Assembly: GCF_011074885.1 (NCBI RefSeq)
Contig: NC_054688.1
Span: 1,550,001 to 1,614,000 of the forward strand
Origin: Brettanomyces bruxellensis
Taxonomy: Eukaryota > Ascomycota > Pichiomycetes > Pichiales > Pichiaceae
DNA length: 64,000 bases
Direction of reading: 5' to 3'
Numbering within the stretch: position 1 is the first letter of the stretch; every line of letters starts with the position of its first letter. Positions 49,081 to 58,966 of this stretch are shown piece by piece. Made by a program: the position numbers and the translations under genes. Below the pieces are notes generated by a model. That model was not told the origin of the DNA, did not search any database, and saw only the letters and a program-made list of their open reading frames with translations.

Positions 49081-50124
49081 TTATTGACCAGCATTATTGT
49101 TGTTGTTGTTGCCGCTGCTGCTATCATTACTGTCTTGATTTCCCTGCTGCCCTCCCATAAATTGGCTTGCCAGGTTTCTGAGCATTGGATTGTTCATTAA
49201 ATCTTGCAATGATGGAGACGAACCGTTACCACCTGTTGCACCTGCCCCGTTTCCTCCAGCACCTCCTAGACCCATACTCTGTGCCATTTGACGAAGTTGT
49301 GGATTGTTCATGAGTCCACGCATAGCTTCTGGGTTCTGCATCATCTGTTGAGCAGCCTGCATAACATTTGGATTATTTAACAAGCCGCTCAAACCACCCA
49401 ATGGGTTGCCACCTGTGGCAGAATTGCTATCTCTGGCATCAGAAGTGTTAGACTGTTCGGAAGATGTATCGTTTTGCTCGGCAACCCGCTTTTTTGCGGT
49501 CTCATAACCTTTTTTCATCGTTGCCGATGGGTTTGCACCCTCAATTTTCAAGCCTTGCTCATAAGCCTCCATTGCACCTTTAGCATCGCCTAAAACATAC
49601 TTTGCAAGTCCTAACCTCGACCATGCCTTGGCATACTTTGAGTCAAGCTTTATAGCTCTCTCTGCATCTTTAAGAGCAAGATTATGCTTACGTGCTGAAG
49701 AGTATGCTGCTGCCCTGTTTGAAAAGTACACAGCATTTGTTGGATTAATCTCAATGGCCTCTGAATACTTCTGTATGGCCCCCAAAAAGTCTCTTTGTGT
49801 CATTGCCTTGTTTCCCTCGAGCTTAAGAGCATCTGCCTTCGCTTTATCTTCGTCCGATAGATCATCTGAGACTTTATCGTCTTCTTTGTTCTCTGAACTC
49901 TCTTTTTTGCCTGAGAAATTTACAATATCCGTGAGTTTTTTCCCCGAAAACTTGTCCTTAATAATCTTGGAGACTTCTTCCTTCTTAACATTGAACGCGT
50001 CCTGAATGCTTTCAACGGCAAACTCAACTGAATCTTTGTTATCTTCCGGAACATCTCCTGTCTCAACGGAGCTAACGAGGAAATCAATCACAAGTGCTGC
50101 TATATATTTCTTTTCCTCAGACAT
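49081..50124 (-). CDS. SGT2: Small glutamine-rich TPR co-chaperone Sgt2
   Basis: Captures tail-anchored membrane proteins and passes them to Get3 through Get4/Get5. The 347-residue protein starts at ATG 50124. An N-terminal dimerisation domain covers ~1-70 (YIAALVIDFLVSSVETGDVP). Three TPRs cover ~95-205 (ADALKLEGNKAMTQRDFLGA, INPTNAVYFSNRAAAYS, AKAWSRLGLAKYVLGDAKGA) with the Lys/Asn carboxylate-clamp residues. The Met/Gln/Asn-rich C-terminal substrate domain covers ~235-347 with repeated NPNV, NPEAM, NPQLRQM, NPMLRNL units and a poly-Asn end. Length equals S. cerevisiae Sgt2 (346). Confidence 0.95.
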   Translation of the reverse strand: MSEEKKYIAALVIDFLVSSVETGDVPEDNKDSVEFAVESIQDAFNVKKEEVSKIIKDKFSGKKLTDIVNFSGKKESSENKEDDKVSDDLSDEDKAKADALKLEGNKAMTQRDFLGAIQKYSEAIEINPTNAVYFSNRAAAYSSARKHNLALKDAERAIKLDSKYAKAWSRLGLAKYVLGDAKGAMEAYEQGLKIEGANPSATMKKGYETAKKRVAEQNDTSSEQSNTSDARDSNSATGGNPLGGLSGLLNNPNVMQAAQQMMQNPEAMRGLMNNPQLRQMAQSMGLGGAGGNGAGATGGNGSSPSLQDLMNNPMLRNLASQFMGGQQGNQDSNDSSSGNNNNNNAGQ

Positions 50125-51090
50125 TTTTCTTTTGTTCGCGCTATACGATATCGTTTTCTACTTTCTGTGGACTGGTACACTAGTAAAGTTGTGTTTCTTT
50201 CTACGCTTTACCTTCTATAATCTAATAGGTGGCTTTGCCTTGTTTTTAAATAGCAGTGGAAGCGAAGCGAAATTTACAAAAAAATGAACAGGGAAAATTA
50301 ATTGTTGCGCTGTCTCGAATTTTTTCGATGTTGAGTTATCGAAAGAATTTCTAAGAAGAAATGTGAATACCGACACATGCATGCATGGTCGAAGAAAAGA
50401 ACGCATACAATTCTATCTACGTATTTTCTCCATACGGCGCTCATTTTTAATACGTGTGAGAGCAGGCGTATTGTCGTTGTATGTCCTGATTATGGCATAA
50501 TTTGTATATTTGCTTATTCCTTTGGGAGCAGGCCTCAGCCATGGTGACAATAATCGATCGTAACACATGCCTGCGCATAGTCAGATTATCATTCAACTGA
50601 TACATTTCATTATTCATGACGCCTTTATTTTTGACCTGATAATGACTATTTTCCTCAGTACTGGTTAATGATCATAAAAAATTACCTGTCAAGTCTTTTC
50701 TCTTCTCATTTGTATTTGCTGGTTGAAAGGGTGAATCATTTCGATGAGAGTCATACTTTATCAAGACTTAGTCTTAATTGAATAGAAACCTATACCTATA
50801 TTTTCCAACAGAGTGATATTTTGCAAAACAATTTGTGAATAAGTGGATTGAAATATCAAATAATGTAAGGAGAGTCACTTCCAGTCTATGGTTCCAGATT
50901 TTATTAAGGTATAGTAAAGGACAAGCCGGTAAACATTATATCTCTATTGAAACGTTTTTTTCATAATATATCATACTGGAAAGATGCCGTTTTGCATCAA
51001 GAGTATTTTAAATAGTAAAAAATGTGGGACTTGAGTTATGCAAGTGCTCGTCGTTTTGAACAGTAGAATGGACCAACACAGCTTGGATAA
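50125..51090. other. Boundary region: SGT2 promoter into gene-free zone
   Basis: The last host gene starts at 50124. From here the sequence is AT-rich without recognisable genes, leading into the retroelement cluster. I found no tRNA gene that might have attracted insertions. Confidence 0.5.
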
Positions 51091-52212
51091 TGTTAGTCCG
51101 AATTCGATTTCGTTATTTCAACAATACGAATTATAGAGCACGTCGAAAAAAATTTTTTTCTACTCATATAAGGTTATATGATCATTATGTGATGATTCCT
51201 TGGAATGCAATGAGATTAGATTCCATATGCTTATGATTTATTAAGGTTATCCGAGAGTCTATCCTTATACATATCTTCCATTAATAGGACTAATGGAGAA
51301 AGTTTGAGAGGGTAAAAATTATCAGATATCCCCGTCCGATCTTTAACTTAAATGGTTCGATCGACGCGTCTAAGTCAAATTTACGGAAGCGTCGAAAAAA
51401 GTCGATGGAAATTTTTGCTGGCTTTATCCAGCATGGTTTGATCTATGGAAGAAAAACGAGCAAGCTAACTTATGAGAATTAGGTTGCTAGTTCGATTAAG
51501 AGAGCTTGTTACAGTGATCAATTTAGTTTGATCAGCCAGCGCATGTTGGTTGATAAAATTGACAAATGAGTTTCTATGCATTTGGCTTTGGTCGGCATGG
51601 TCAAGTCAACGAACGGTGGATCTTGCATCTGACGGCTTTATTCGGCAATGTCAGGTTAACTATGGGTTCCCGGAGCTGGGGTCGAACTGAGCGCAGTGCT
51701 CGGGAAGTTCCGACGGGATCCTAAGACTCGGCTGGGAAACGGGAATAGTAACCCCACTAGGCGTAGGTATTACGGGATCAATTATTGACGAATAAAAGAT
51801 CATTGATCATTGTTACTGCAGCAAGTTTCAGAATGTGCAGAATCGTATGATTGAACACTATGCTGGTCTGAGGAAAAAAAATATAAAGTACTTTTTTTGA
51901 TCCGGAAATCGTTGTGCGGCAAATTTTCTGCAGTTAGGATAGGCATATACAGCGTTGTCTCTGATCTGTGATATTTTATGATTGATTTTTTGTCTGGAAT
52001 ATGGTTCGAAAGAAAAAGTATCGACTTTAACGAGAAAAATTAACGATTTCTACAGGAATAGTTAGTTTTGTTAACGATCTTCTACGAAGCTATATTCCAA
52101 TAAAGGCGCATAAGTATTGACAAGCCTAGATTATCTGAGGACACGTTATATAGTATGATATAGCACACTGATACAACACAATCAAGGAAAATTAAAAAGG
52201 GCGAATTTATCA
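51091..52212 (+). mobile_element. LTR family A, copy A1 (5' boundary uncertain)
   Basis: The 3' end ...GCGAATTTATCA at 52212 matches the TSD-defined end of copy A4. Bases ~51387-51832 match copies A2-A4 at about 97% by eye; the sequence on both sides is much more diverged. The left end is placed at TGTTAGTCCG (51091) only because it gives 1122 bp, the size of copy A2, and a TG start. The first ~270 bp do not align clearly with the other copies. It contains GACGCGTC at 51363-51370. It precedes the Gag-A frame and may be its 5' LTR. Confidence 0.65.
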
Positions 52213-52301
52213 GATTTCCAATCTTTCCTACTTATCAAAATTTTTCGCTGAACTTACTTTTTTCCTTTACGTGAAAATCAAACATTTGTTTTCATCGAAA
52301 G

Positions 52302-53279
52302 ATGTCTCCAATAAGAAATCAAAATGGGAATGAGAATCCTCTTAGGAGTTCTGGCAGAGTTGATGGCAACGGGGTAGAAAATGCTGTGAATTATGAGCAA
52401 CTCTTGGTGAAAGTCAACGCAACCCTTACGATCGAGGGTACGCGGGACACGTTTGTCTCTTTTCAGTTTAAAATGAGCCGCCAGTATGACTCTGTTATAT
52501 ATGTTAAGGAGTTCAGGGATTGGTTTATTCGTGCTTTCTCAGTTGGTTGCAGCGATGGCTTTGATGCTGAGGATGTTACCCAACTCTTGAAAATGGACAA
52601 GGTACCAGGATCAGATTCGATCGGCGGTATTTTTGGTGTTAAAGTTGAAGAAGCTATCCGGCTGAAATTTGCGCATGACAAAAGCCTCTGGATGAACAAA
52701 TATAGAGGTTTAAATTTGCTCGTTGCATTGAACAGCACTTACAATGATCTTATTAATTCCGTTGACATAGTTCCTACCTGGGTTGAGATGTCCAAGACCA
52801 CTTTTGTTCAATCGATTGGCAAGATGAGACATTTAATTAAAACTTTTAGGTCCATCTGTCCGGATTACTTTCAGAATGATGCATTCCTGTTGCTTGCGCA
52901 GATGTATTCGACTGGAAAGGAGAATTTTGACGAATTCAAGTCTGCGCTTGATCTTGCCACGGCGAAGAAAAATATCATGTGGTATGAAGGTACGGATCTA
53001 ATTTGCGAGATCTATGAAAATATGGTGAATGCAGAGAGTAATGCTAAAGAATTTATTAACAGCTTTCGTGTCACTCCCGATAGGAAAAGAGACAGGAATG
53101 ATGATCAAGAAAAGCAGGCTCGCATAGGTGGTAAACTCAAGAAAAAAAAAAAAAATATTCAGAAAATCAAGTGTTTTAAATGTGGACAGCGTGGTCATCT
53201 CAAGCGTGATTGTCCATACAAACAATCGGGTTCTCGAAAGAAGGGCAGCAGTTGTGAACCGAATAAATGTACAACTTAA
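52302..53279 (+). CDS. Retrotransposon Gag with CCHC zinc knuckle (element A)
   Basis: A 325-residue intact frame from ATG 52302, 90 bp after the LTR-A1 end. The body (~45-260) is helical and of Ty1/copia Gag type. A basic stretch (GGKLKKKKKN, encoded over a run of A) precedes one retroviral zinc knuckle CFKCGQRGHLKRDC (CX2CX4HX4C) near residue 300, which would bind RNA. No protease, integrase or reverse transcriptase follows before LTR-A2. Gag alone could form particles but could not transpose without a helper. That it has no stop or frameshift in an otherwise decayed area is notable. Confidence 0.88.
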   Translation: MSPIRNQNGNENPLRSSGRVDGNGVENAVNYEQLLVKVNATLTIEGTRDTFVSFQFKMSRQYDSVIYVKEFRDWFIRAFSVGCSDGFDAEDVTQLLKMDKVPGSDSIGGIFGVKVEEAIRLKFAHDKSLWMNKYRGLNLLVALNSTYNDLINSVDIVPTWVEMSKTTFVQSIGKMRHLIKTFRSICPDYFQNDAFLLLAQMYSTGKENFDEFKSALDLATAKKNIMWYEGTDLICEIYENMVNAESNAKEFINSFRVTPDRKRDRNDDQEKQARIGGKLKKKKKNIQKIKCFKCGQRGHLKRDCPYKQSGSRKKGSSCEPNKCTT

Positions 53280-53400
53280 TTACTGTGTCACTTTGCAAAC
53301 TCCTGCTAATATTGAAAATGATAAGAGGAACGGCGGTACCGCTGAGAAGGGTGCTGTTTTCATCTTGAGTGAAGATTTGATATGTCATGCAGGATACTAG
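53280..53400 (+). pseudogene. Short pol start remnant in +1 frame after Gag-A
   Basis: The frame +1 to Gag-A is open across the Gag stop (from 53128 to 53400) and continues ~40 codons beyond, ending in a stop. Its end (GAVFILSEDL) faintly recalls the strand before a copia protease active site, but no Asp-Ser/Thr-Gly is present. It is best read as the truncated beginning of a pol frame reached by +1 frameshifting; uncertain. Confidence 0.4.
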
Positions 53401-53411
53401 GAATGTTACGA

Positions 53412-53490
53412 TTAAAATGAGCAAAATTTCCTTTATTGAGTCATGTTGACCGAGCTGTATCATGTTATATAACGTTTTGTCTGATAGTCT
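53412..53490 (-). mobile_element. Inverted fragment of an LTR-A 3' end
   Basis: Plus-strand text TTTCCTTTATTGAGTC...TTATATAACG aligns with the reverse complement of the last ~80 bp of LTR-A (as in copy A3 at 57440-57510). It lies in the opposite orientation to A1 and A2, which bracket it. Confidence 0.6.
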
Positions 53491-53570
53491 TAGTCAAAAT
53501 GTTCTGGAGAGTATTATTATAATGCGTATTCCTGTATAATTTGTTAATATTAAGGTTATTTTTTCTTGCA

Positions 53571-54689
53571 TATTGAATTGGGGAGGATATGTAATCCACT
53601 AAGCACGCCTGCAAAAATAAAATAATGAAAACAGCTTTATTTCCGAAATGAAGCCACCTTAAATACAAAGTTATGCTTTGTAAACACAAGCTTGGAAGTA
53701 ATATTTACTGTACGGCAACAATAATGAGGTCACGATAATTTTGTCGGCGAGAAAGATAAACCGATCCGAAATTTGGTCTCCAAAAAAGTTTATCGACGCG
53801 TCGATTTCAGAACTCCTCGGAATTGATTGAAGCGTCGAAAAACGTCGATAGAAATTTATCTGGCTTTATCCAGCATGGTTTGATCTTTGAAGAAAATCGA
53901 GCAAGCTAACTTATGAGAATTAGGTTGCTAGTTCGATTAAGGGAGCTTGTTACAGTAATCAATTTAGTTTGATCAGCCAGCGCAAGTTGGTTGATAAAAT
54001 TGACAAATGAGTTTCTACGCATTTGGCTTTGGCCGGCATGGTCAAGTCAACGAACGGTGGATCTTGCATCTGACGGCTTTATTCGGCAATGTCAGGTTAA
54101 CTATGGGTTCCCGGAGCTGAGGTCGAACTGAGCGCAGTGCTCGGGAAGTTCCGACGGGATCCTAAGACTCGGCTGGGAAACGGGAATAGTTACCCCACTA
54201 AGCGTAGGTATTACGGGATCAATTATTGACGAATGAAAGATCATTGATCATTGTTACTGCAGCAAGTTTCAGAATGTGCAGAATCACGTGATTCGGTGGC
54301 ATTGTTCGTCTGGGAAAACAAAGGAAAATGGTGGCTGCGTTTTCTGGTCTGGGAATCGTTGTGCAGGAAATTTACTGTAGTCAGGGTAGATATATATAGT
54401 AGTGTCTCTGTCCTGAGTGTCTTATGACTGATACTTCGCTTTGGAATACAGAAAGAATGATTGATAACGAGTTTCTAGCGAGTTAACGAAGCGAGTTAAC
54501 GAATTAACAAGAAAATTAACTGTTTCTACAAGAATTGTTGATTTTTGTTAGTGATCTTACAAGACTATATTTGATACAAAGCACTTAAGTATTGACAAGC
54601 TTAAGTTATCTGAGGACACGTTATATAATAGTATATAGCACAGGTAACACGACTCAATAAAGGAAAATTTGAGGAGGGCAAATTTATCA
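53571..54689 (+). mobile_element. LTR family A, copy A2
   Basis: About 1119 bp ending AAATTTATCA. From ~53850 to the right end it is ~95% identical to A4 by eye; the first ~270 bp align but are clearly diverged. The 5' terminus reads TATTGAATTG where A4 has TGTTGAAGTT, so the TG start is lost or the boundary differs. Flanks TTGCA and CTCAG show no duplication. GACGCGTC lies at 53795-53802. It may be the 3' LTR of the Gag-A element. Confidence 0.75.
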
Positions 54690-55105
54690 CTCAGAAACAG
54701 AATTATGATCGCACATGATTATTTTTCTGTTGATTCCCTAACATACACACAGTTAGTGCGTTTTATTCAGGATTGTCTCTAATAGATATTATTCTAAATC
54801 TTCATTATTTAAGAATAAGTTCAGATCTCAAAGCACATAGATCTAATGACATATAATAATGGATTGCCTAATACTAGGTAATATTCTCATATGTCCGACA
54901 AAAAATGATAAAAATCGACGTATTTTTGCGTGTTGATTCTGATGGTGAATTCCTTATCGCGAGAAAAAATATAATTTGATTTGTGCGGGCCGTTTTGTTA
55001 TTAAATGGCTGGGAATTAATTCATGTATTGGAATAATGTATATGCCGGACTAATGATAAAAGATTTGATCATGCATTAATGACTTTTTTTAACCAGATCG
55101 GATCG
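54690..55105. repeat. Gene-free spacer with one arm of a diverged direct repeat
   Basis: No gene. Bases ~54915-55018 resemble 56240-56318: a shared TTTTGATGGCGAATT-like block and then an 18-bp exact match, TTAAATGGCTGGGAATTA (55001-55018 and 56301-56318). Origin unknown. Confidence 0.5.
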
Positions 55106-55110
55106 GAATT

Positions 55111-55677
55111 TGTCGGAACCTATGAGTTATAATAAAGTTTTTATATGTTAATAACGCATAAAGGTTCAACTGGTATTTGATATGTGAATCAAATTAATAT
55201 TCGGACAGAAATAAGAAATAATTCGCAGGGAAATTTTTCCTGTGAAACAAATATCTCCCTACTCTAATTTCGGCTGAGAATGACCTATTCCACTTCTGTG
55301 GAAAAATATCTCTTATATGTATGTATGTATGTACTACTTTTTCCTTATATACTATGTGTCTCCTAAAAGGGACGACGACTTTGTTGTGTAATTTGCAATA
55401 CATATTCATTTAAGGAAATCCATCTTGAAGTGAACCTTCAGCTGAAACCAAGAGTAACCTTCGGGTTCTCGCTGGATTACAAACATGTTCATAAGGACCC
55501 TATATTTTTATGGGGGGTGTGGTCATTCTAGGCAACAGAAGTCTTTTCTATATCTGAACTATATGGCCAATCTCGTTCATAACCTTGGGCATCTGCGCGC
55601 TCGGTAGTGCTACGGCACAGATATATGTGAGCAATTAAGCAGATACAAATGTCACACAGGATTTATATACTCTGACA
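55111..55677 (+). mobile_element. Solo LTR, family B copy B1, with perfect target duplication
   Basis: 567 bp beginning TGTCGGAACC and ending TATACTCTGACA, so the ends TGTC/GACA are inverted repeats. The 5 bp on either side are identical: GAATT at 55106-55110 and 55678-55682. No internal region, so it is a solo LTR left by LTR-LTR recombination. It matches B2 at 59709-60267 closely, with an extra (TATG)n expansion near 55318. Confidence 0.93.
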
Positions 55678-55682
55678 GAATT

Positions 55683-56603
55683 TCTTAATCTTTTTTGGAC
55701 CAATTCGCGCCAGTGGGGTATCTATCATCCTTCCTGTCGGAATCTAAAAGTTAGGAACAGTTTGTTTGTACGAGCGAATAGAATAAGATTAATCATTAAA
55801 TATCTGCAAGATGAAATTCCTCAGTTACTAGAATTATCTCAAATTCCAGTTTAATCGATAAGCTCTCTGTATTATCGTTATTTTCTCTTATATACTTGCC
55901 TCTTCAGTGGTGCTGTAATATCCTCTGAAATATTCCCTGACTATATATTTTTCAAATAAAATATATTTCAAATCTTTGTAGAGTATTTCCGTCACCGAAT
56001 AATTCGTCATAAGAATTCCACCCACGACGTAGGCTATATAACTACAATATCTCTCTCCGTGGGATGGTCTCTGCACATTAACTATGATACTCAATATCAT
56101 CTGAGATAATCATGTTGTACATCAGATAACAACTTAAACGTATACAAAATAAAGTGTCACATGCGTTATTATCAGCTGAACACACATAGATCCCAACGCT
56201 TCCTTCTGCCAGAAAAAAAAAAGGATAAAACTAGACAAGACATGCTTTTCGCACGCTTATTTTGATGGCGAATTTATTTTCGTGAAAGAAATAAAAGTTT
56301 TTAAATGGCTGGGAATTATTTTACGTACCTAATTATTATTTGTTATTATGTAAAAATAAACTTAGTAATTTTTATTTTTAAAATTTTTTCGAATAACTCC
56401 AAGATAGTAAAATACGTTTTTGCCCTCTATTTAGACTACTTAAATTGCAACTATACTATACCTGATCCCATTTTCTCTAATTGCCTTTAGTTGAGGAGTT
56501 GGAAAAAGACAAAAAAAATCTGTAGTCGCTGTTTGATTGTAAAAACCAGAAAGAGCAATAAAATAATAAATACGTACCCCGACGTTATTTGACATGGAAG
56601 ATC
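55683..56603. other. Gene-free AT-rich spacer with second arm of direct repeat
   Basis: Contains the second copy (56240-56318) of the diverged repeat noted at 54915-55018. Short frames on both strands have no family likeness. Confidence 0.45.
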
Positions 56604-56792
56604 ATCAAGTTTCTCCTCAGTTTTTCCTCGCCGTCTCATCGTTCTGCTCTACTATAAATTTTACTTCCAAGCTTATGTTTACAACCAAGTATACTTTTGT
56701 TTTATCAGGTATTTTTATTTCAGAATATTTGTTCTTGTTATTATATATCTTTACAAGCATACTTAGCTGATCACATATCTTCAACTTTAACA
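56604..56792 (-). mobile_element. LTR family A, truncated copy A5 (5' ~190 bp only)
   Basis: Matches the first ~190 bp of LTR-A in reverse orientation: it ends on the plus strand in CTTTAACA (reverse complement TGTTAAAG, the LTR start with one change) and reads into TTTTTCCTCGCCG. The remaining ~900 bp of the LTR is missing. A short open frame on its minus strand is also found in A3 and A4 and is LTR sequence, not a gene. Confidence 0.8.
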
Positions 56793-57416
56793 CAAACGTC
56801 CACTGGTGCAAATGGGTCCAAAAAATATGGTTGAAAAATCACCATCCGATCCAATTTAAGGACGTCATTAATACATGGTCAAATCATTTCGCATTAATTC
56901 GCAAACATATTTTTGAAAAAATATTTGTGAGAGTATTATCCGATTATGCTAAATTCAGTGTCCACTCATACAATGGCTTAGTTTATAAATAAGAATTAAT
57001 TCGAAAAGATGTTTCTTTAATGTATTTACTAAACTTTAAGTCATTTCTAGTCAACAAGTGTAGTAGTGTGGTTAAAAATACTGTAAATATACTAGATAAA
57101 ATAAATTTATATATTTTCCTCGCTAATGTTGTGAAAATGTCTTAGGAAGGAAATAATATCATATCACAATTATGTTACAAAACATCGATTAAAATGGGCT
57201 TAGATGAAGTTTGTGATAATTATGGAAATAGTACTACAATAAATTTATTTGCACTTACAATTGAATATGATAATTCCCTTAGAAAAGAGTTACTTGAAAA
57301 ATACAAGGATTTTCATATAATACATGAAAGGTTCCGTCACATAAGGATTGTGATATACTCTGGTAATAAAGGTTGTCGTTATTTATATTGGATTTCAGGT
57401 TTTAATAATTGAAAAC
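56793..57416. other. Gene-free AT-rich spacer
   Basis: A 72-codon plus-strand frame (57194-57412) ends five bases before LTR-A3. Its composition is protein-like (MGLDEVCDNYGNSTTINLFA at the start) but I recognise no family. It may be a fragment of a degraded element. Confidence 0.35.
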
Positions 57417-58468
57417 TGATAAATTTGCCCTCCTCAAATTTTCCTTTATTGAGTCGTGTTACCTGTGCTATATACTATTATATAACGTGTCCTCAGATAA
57501 CTTAAGCTTGTCAATACTTAAGTGCTTTGTATCAAATATAGTCTTGTAAGATAACTAACAAAAATCAACAATTCTTGTAGAAACAGTTAATTTTCTTGTT
57601 AATTCGTTAACTCGTTAGAAACTCGTTAGTTCGTTATTCATCCATATTTCAAAGCGAAGTATCAGTCATAAGACACTGAGGGCAGAGACACTACTATATA
57701 TATCTGTCCTGACTACAGTAAATTTCCTGCACAACGATTCCCAGACCAGAAAATGCAGCCACCATTTTCCTTTGTTTTCCCAGACGAACAATGCCTCCGA
57801 ATCAGGTGATTCTGCACATTCTGAAACTTGCTGCAGCCACAATGATCAATGATCTTTTATTCGTCAATAATTGATCCCGTAATACCTACGCCTAGTGGGG
57901 TAACTATTCCCGTTTCCCAGCCGAGTCTTAGGATCCCGTCGGAACTTCCCGAGCACTGCGCTCAGTTCGACCTCAGCTCCGGGAACCCATAGTTAACCTG
58001 ACATTGCCGAATAAAGCCGTCAGATGCAAGATCCACCGTTCGTTGACTTGACCATGCCGGCCAAAGCCAAATGCGTAGAAACTCATTTGTCAATTTTATC
58101 AACCAACTTGCGCTGGCTGATCAAACTAAATTGATTACTGTAACAAGCTCCCTTAATCGAACTAGCAACCTAATTCTCATAAGTTAGCTTGCTCGATTTT
58201 CTCTCATCGGTTTCCCCAACGCTTCGACCAATATCGACGCGTCTATCGACCAATTCAGAAAATCAAGTTTCTGCTCAGTTTTTCCTCGCCGTCAAAACTA
58301 TCGCGGTCTCATCGTTCTGCTCTACTGTAAATTTTACTTCCAAGCTTATGTTTACAACTAAGTATACTTTTGTTGTATCAGGTATTTTTATTTCAGAACA
58401 ATATTCGTTTTTGTTATTATATACCTTTACAAGCATACTTAGCTGATCACATATCTTCAACTTCAACA
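57417..58468 (-). mobile_element. LTR family A, copy A3 (reverse orientation)
   Basis: 1052 bp, bounded on the plus strand by TGATAAATTT and CTTCAACA, i.e. TGTTGAAG...AAATTTATCA on the minus strand. Nearly identical to A4 throughout except for a 42-bp deletion (see findings). Flanks AAAAC and TTCAT do not match, so the copy has lost its duplication or belongs to a rearranged element. GACGCGTC at 58236-58243. Confidence 0.9.
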
Positions 58469-58966
58469 TTCATTAAATGATATTTATTTACTTTCACACC
58501 CACTTTTTATATATATCTATTCTATAATTTTGTTACCTTTTTAATGAATGGTACCCAAATTTAGAATGAAGCTAATTAATTTGTGTAAGGATGGTATGTC
58601 GACTAGCTAGATACCGGTTCCTGGTGTGTGAAGTTACAAAACTCAGTGACACGAATAATAATCAATAATGATATCAATATGGACAATACTGTCAACTTGT
58701 GATACAATCAATATCAATATTAAATTAAGATCAATTCAAATTAAAAAATATATATTAGCTTGTCTTCCTTAAACTCTTTCAAGAAAAAGGAAGTATTTGT
58801 TACGTAGAATACTTTTAGCAAAACTCAGATATCCCTTTTCACAAGTGGGATTCTCTGTGTCGCATCAATTCTCAGAAATTATGCTCTTGTTAGAATTTCT
58901 AAAAATCCGCGAAATCCGACACTAAAGACCATACCTCTCTCCGGAAAAAGCGAAGCGTTCAAGCTT
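58469..58966. other. AT-rich region downstream of gypsy integrase remnant
   Basis: Would be the 3' internal part of the gypsy-type element on the minus strand. No LTR or polypurine tract for that element could be identified. Confidence 0.4.

Noticed and set aside
51650..51830. Possible tRNA gene or pol III box B (GTTCGACCC on the minus strand) in the LTR-A core
   Set aside because: No suitable A box or cloverleaf could be found, and copies A2-A4 change the last box-B base.
57194..57412. 72-codon plus-strand frame ending next to LTR-A3
   Set aside because: Composition is plausible but it is short, isolated in degraded retroelement sequence and matches no family I know.
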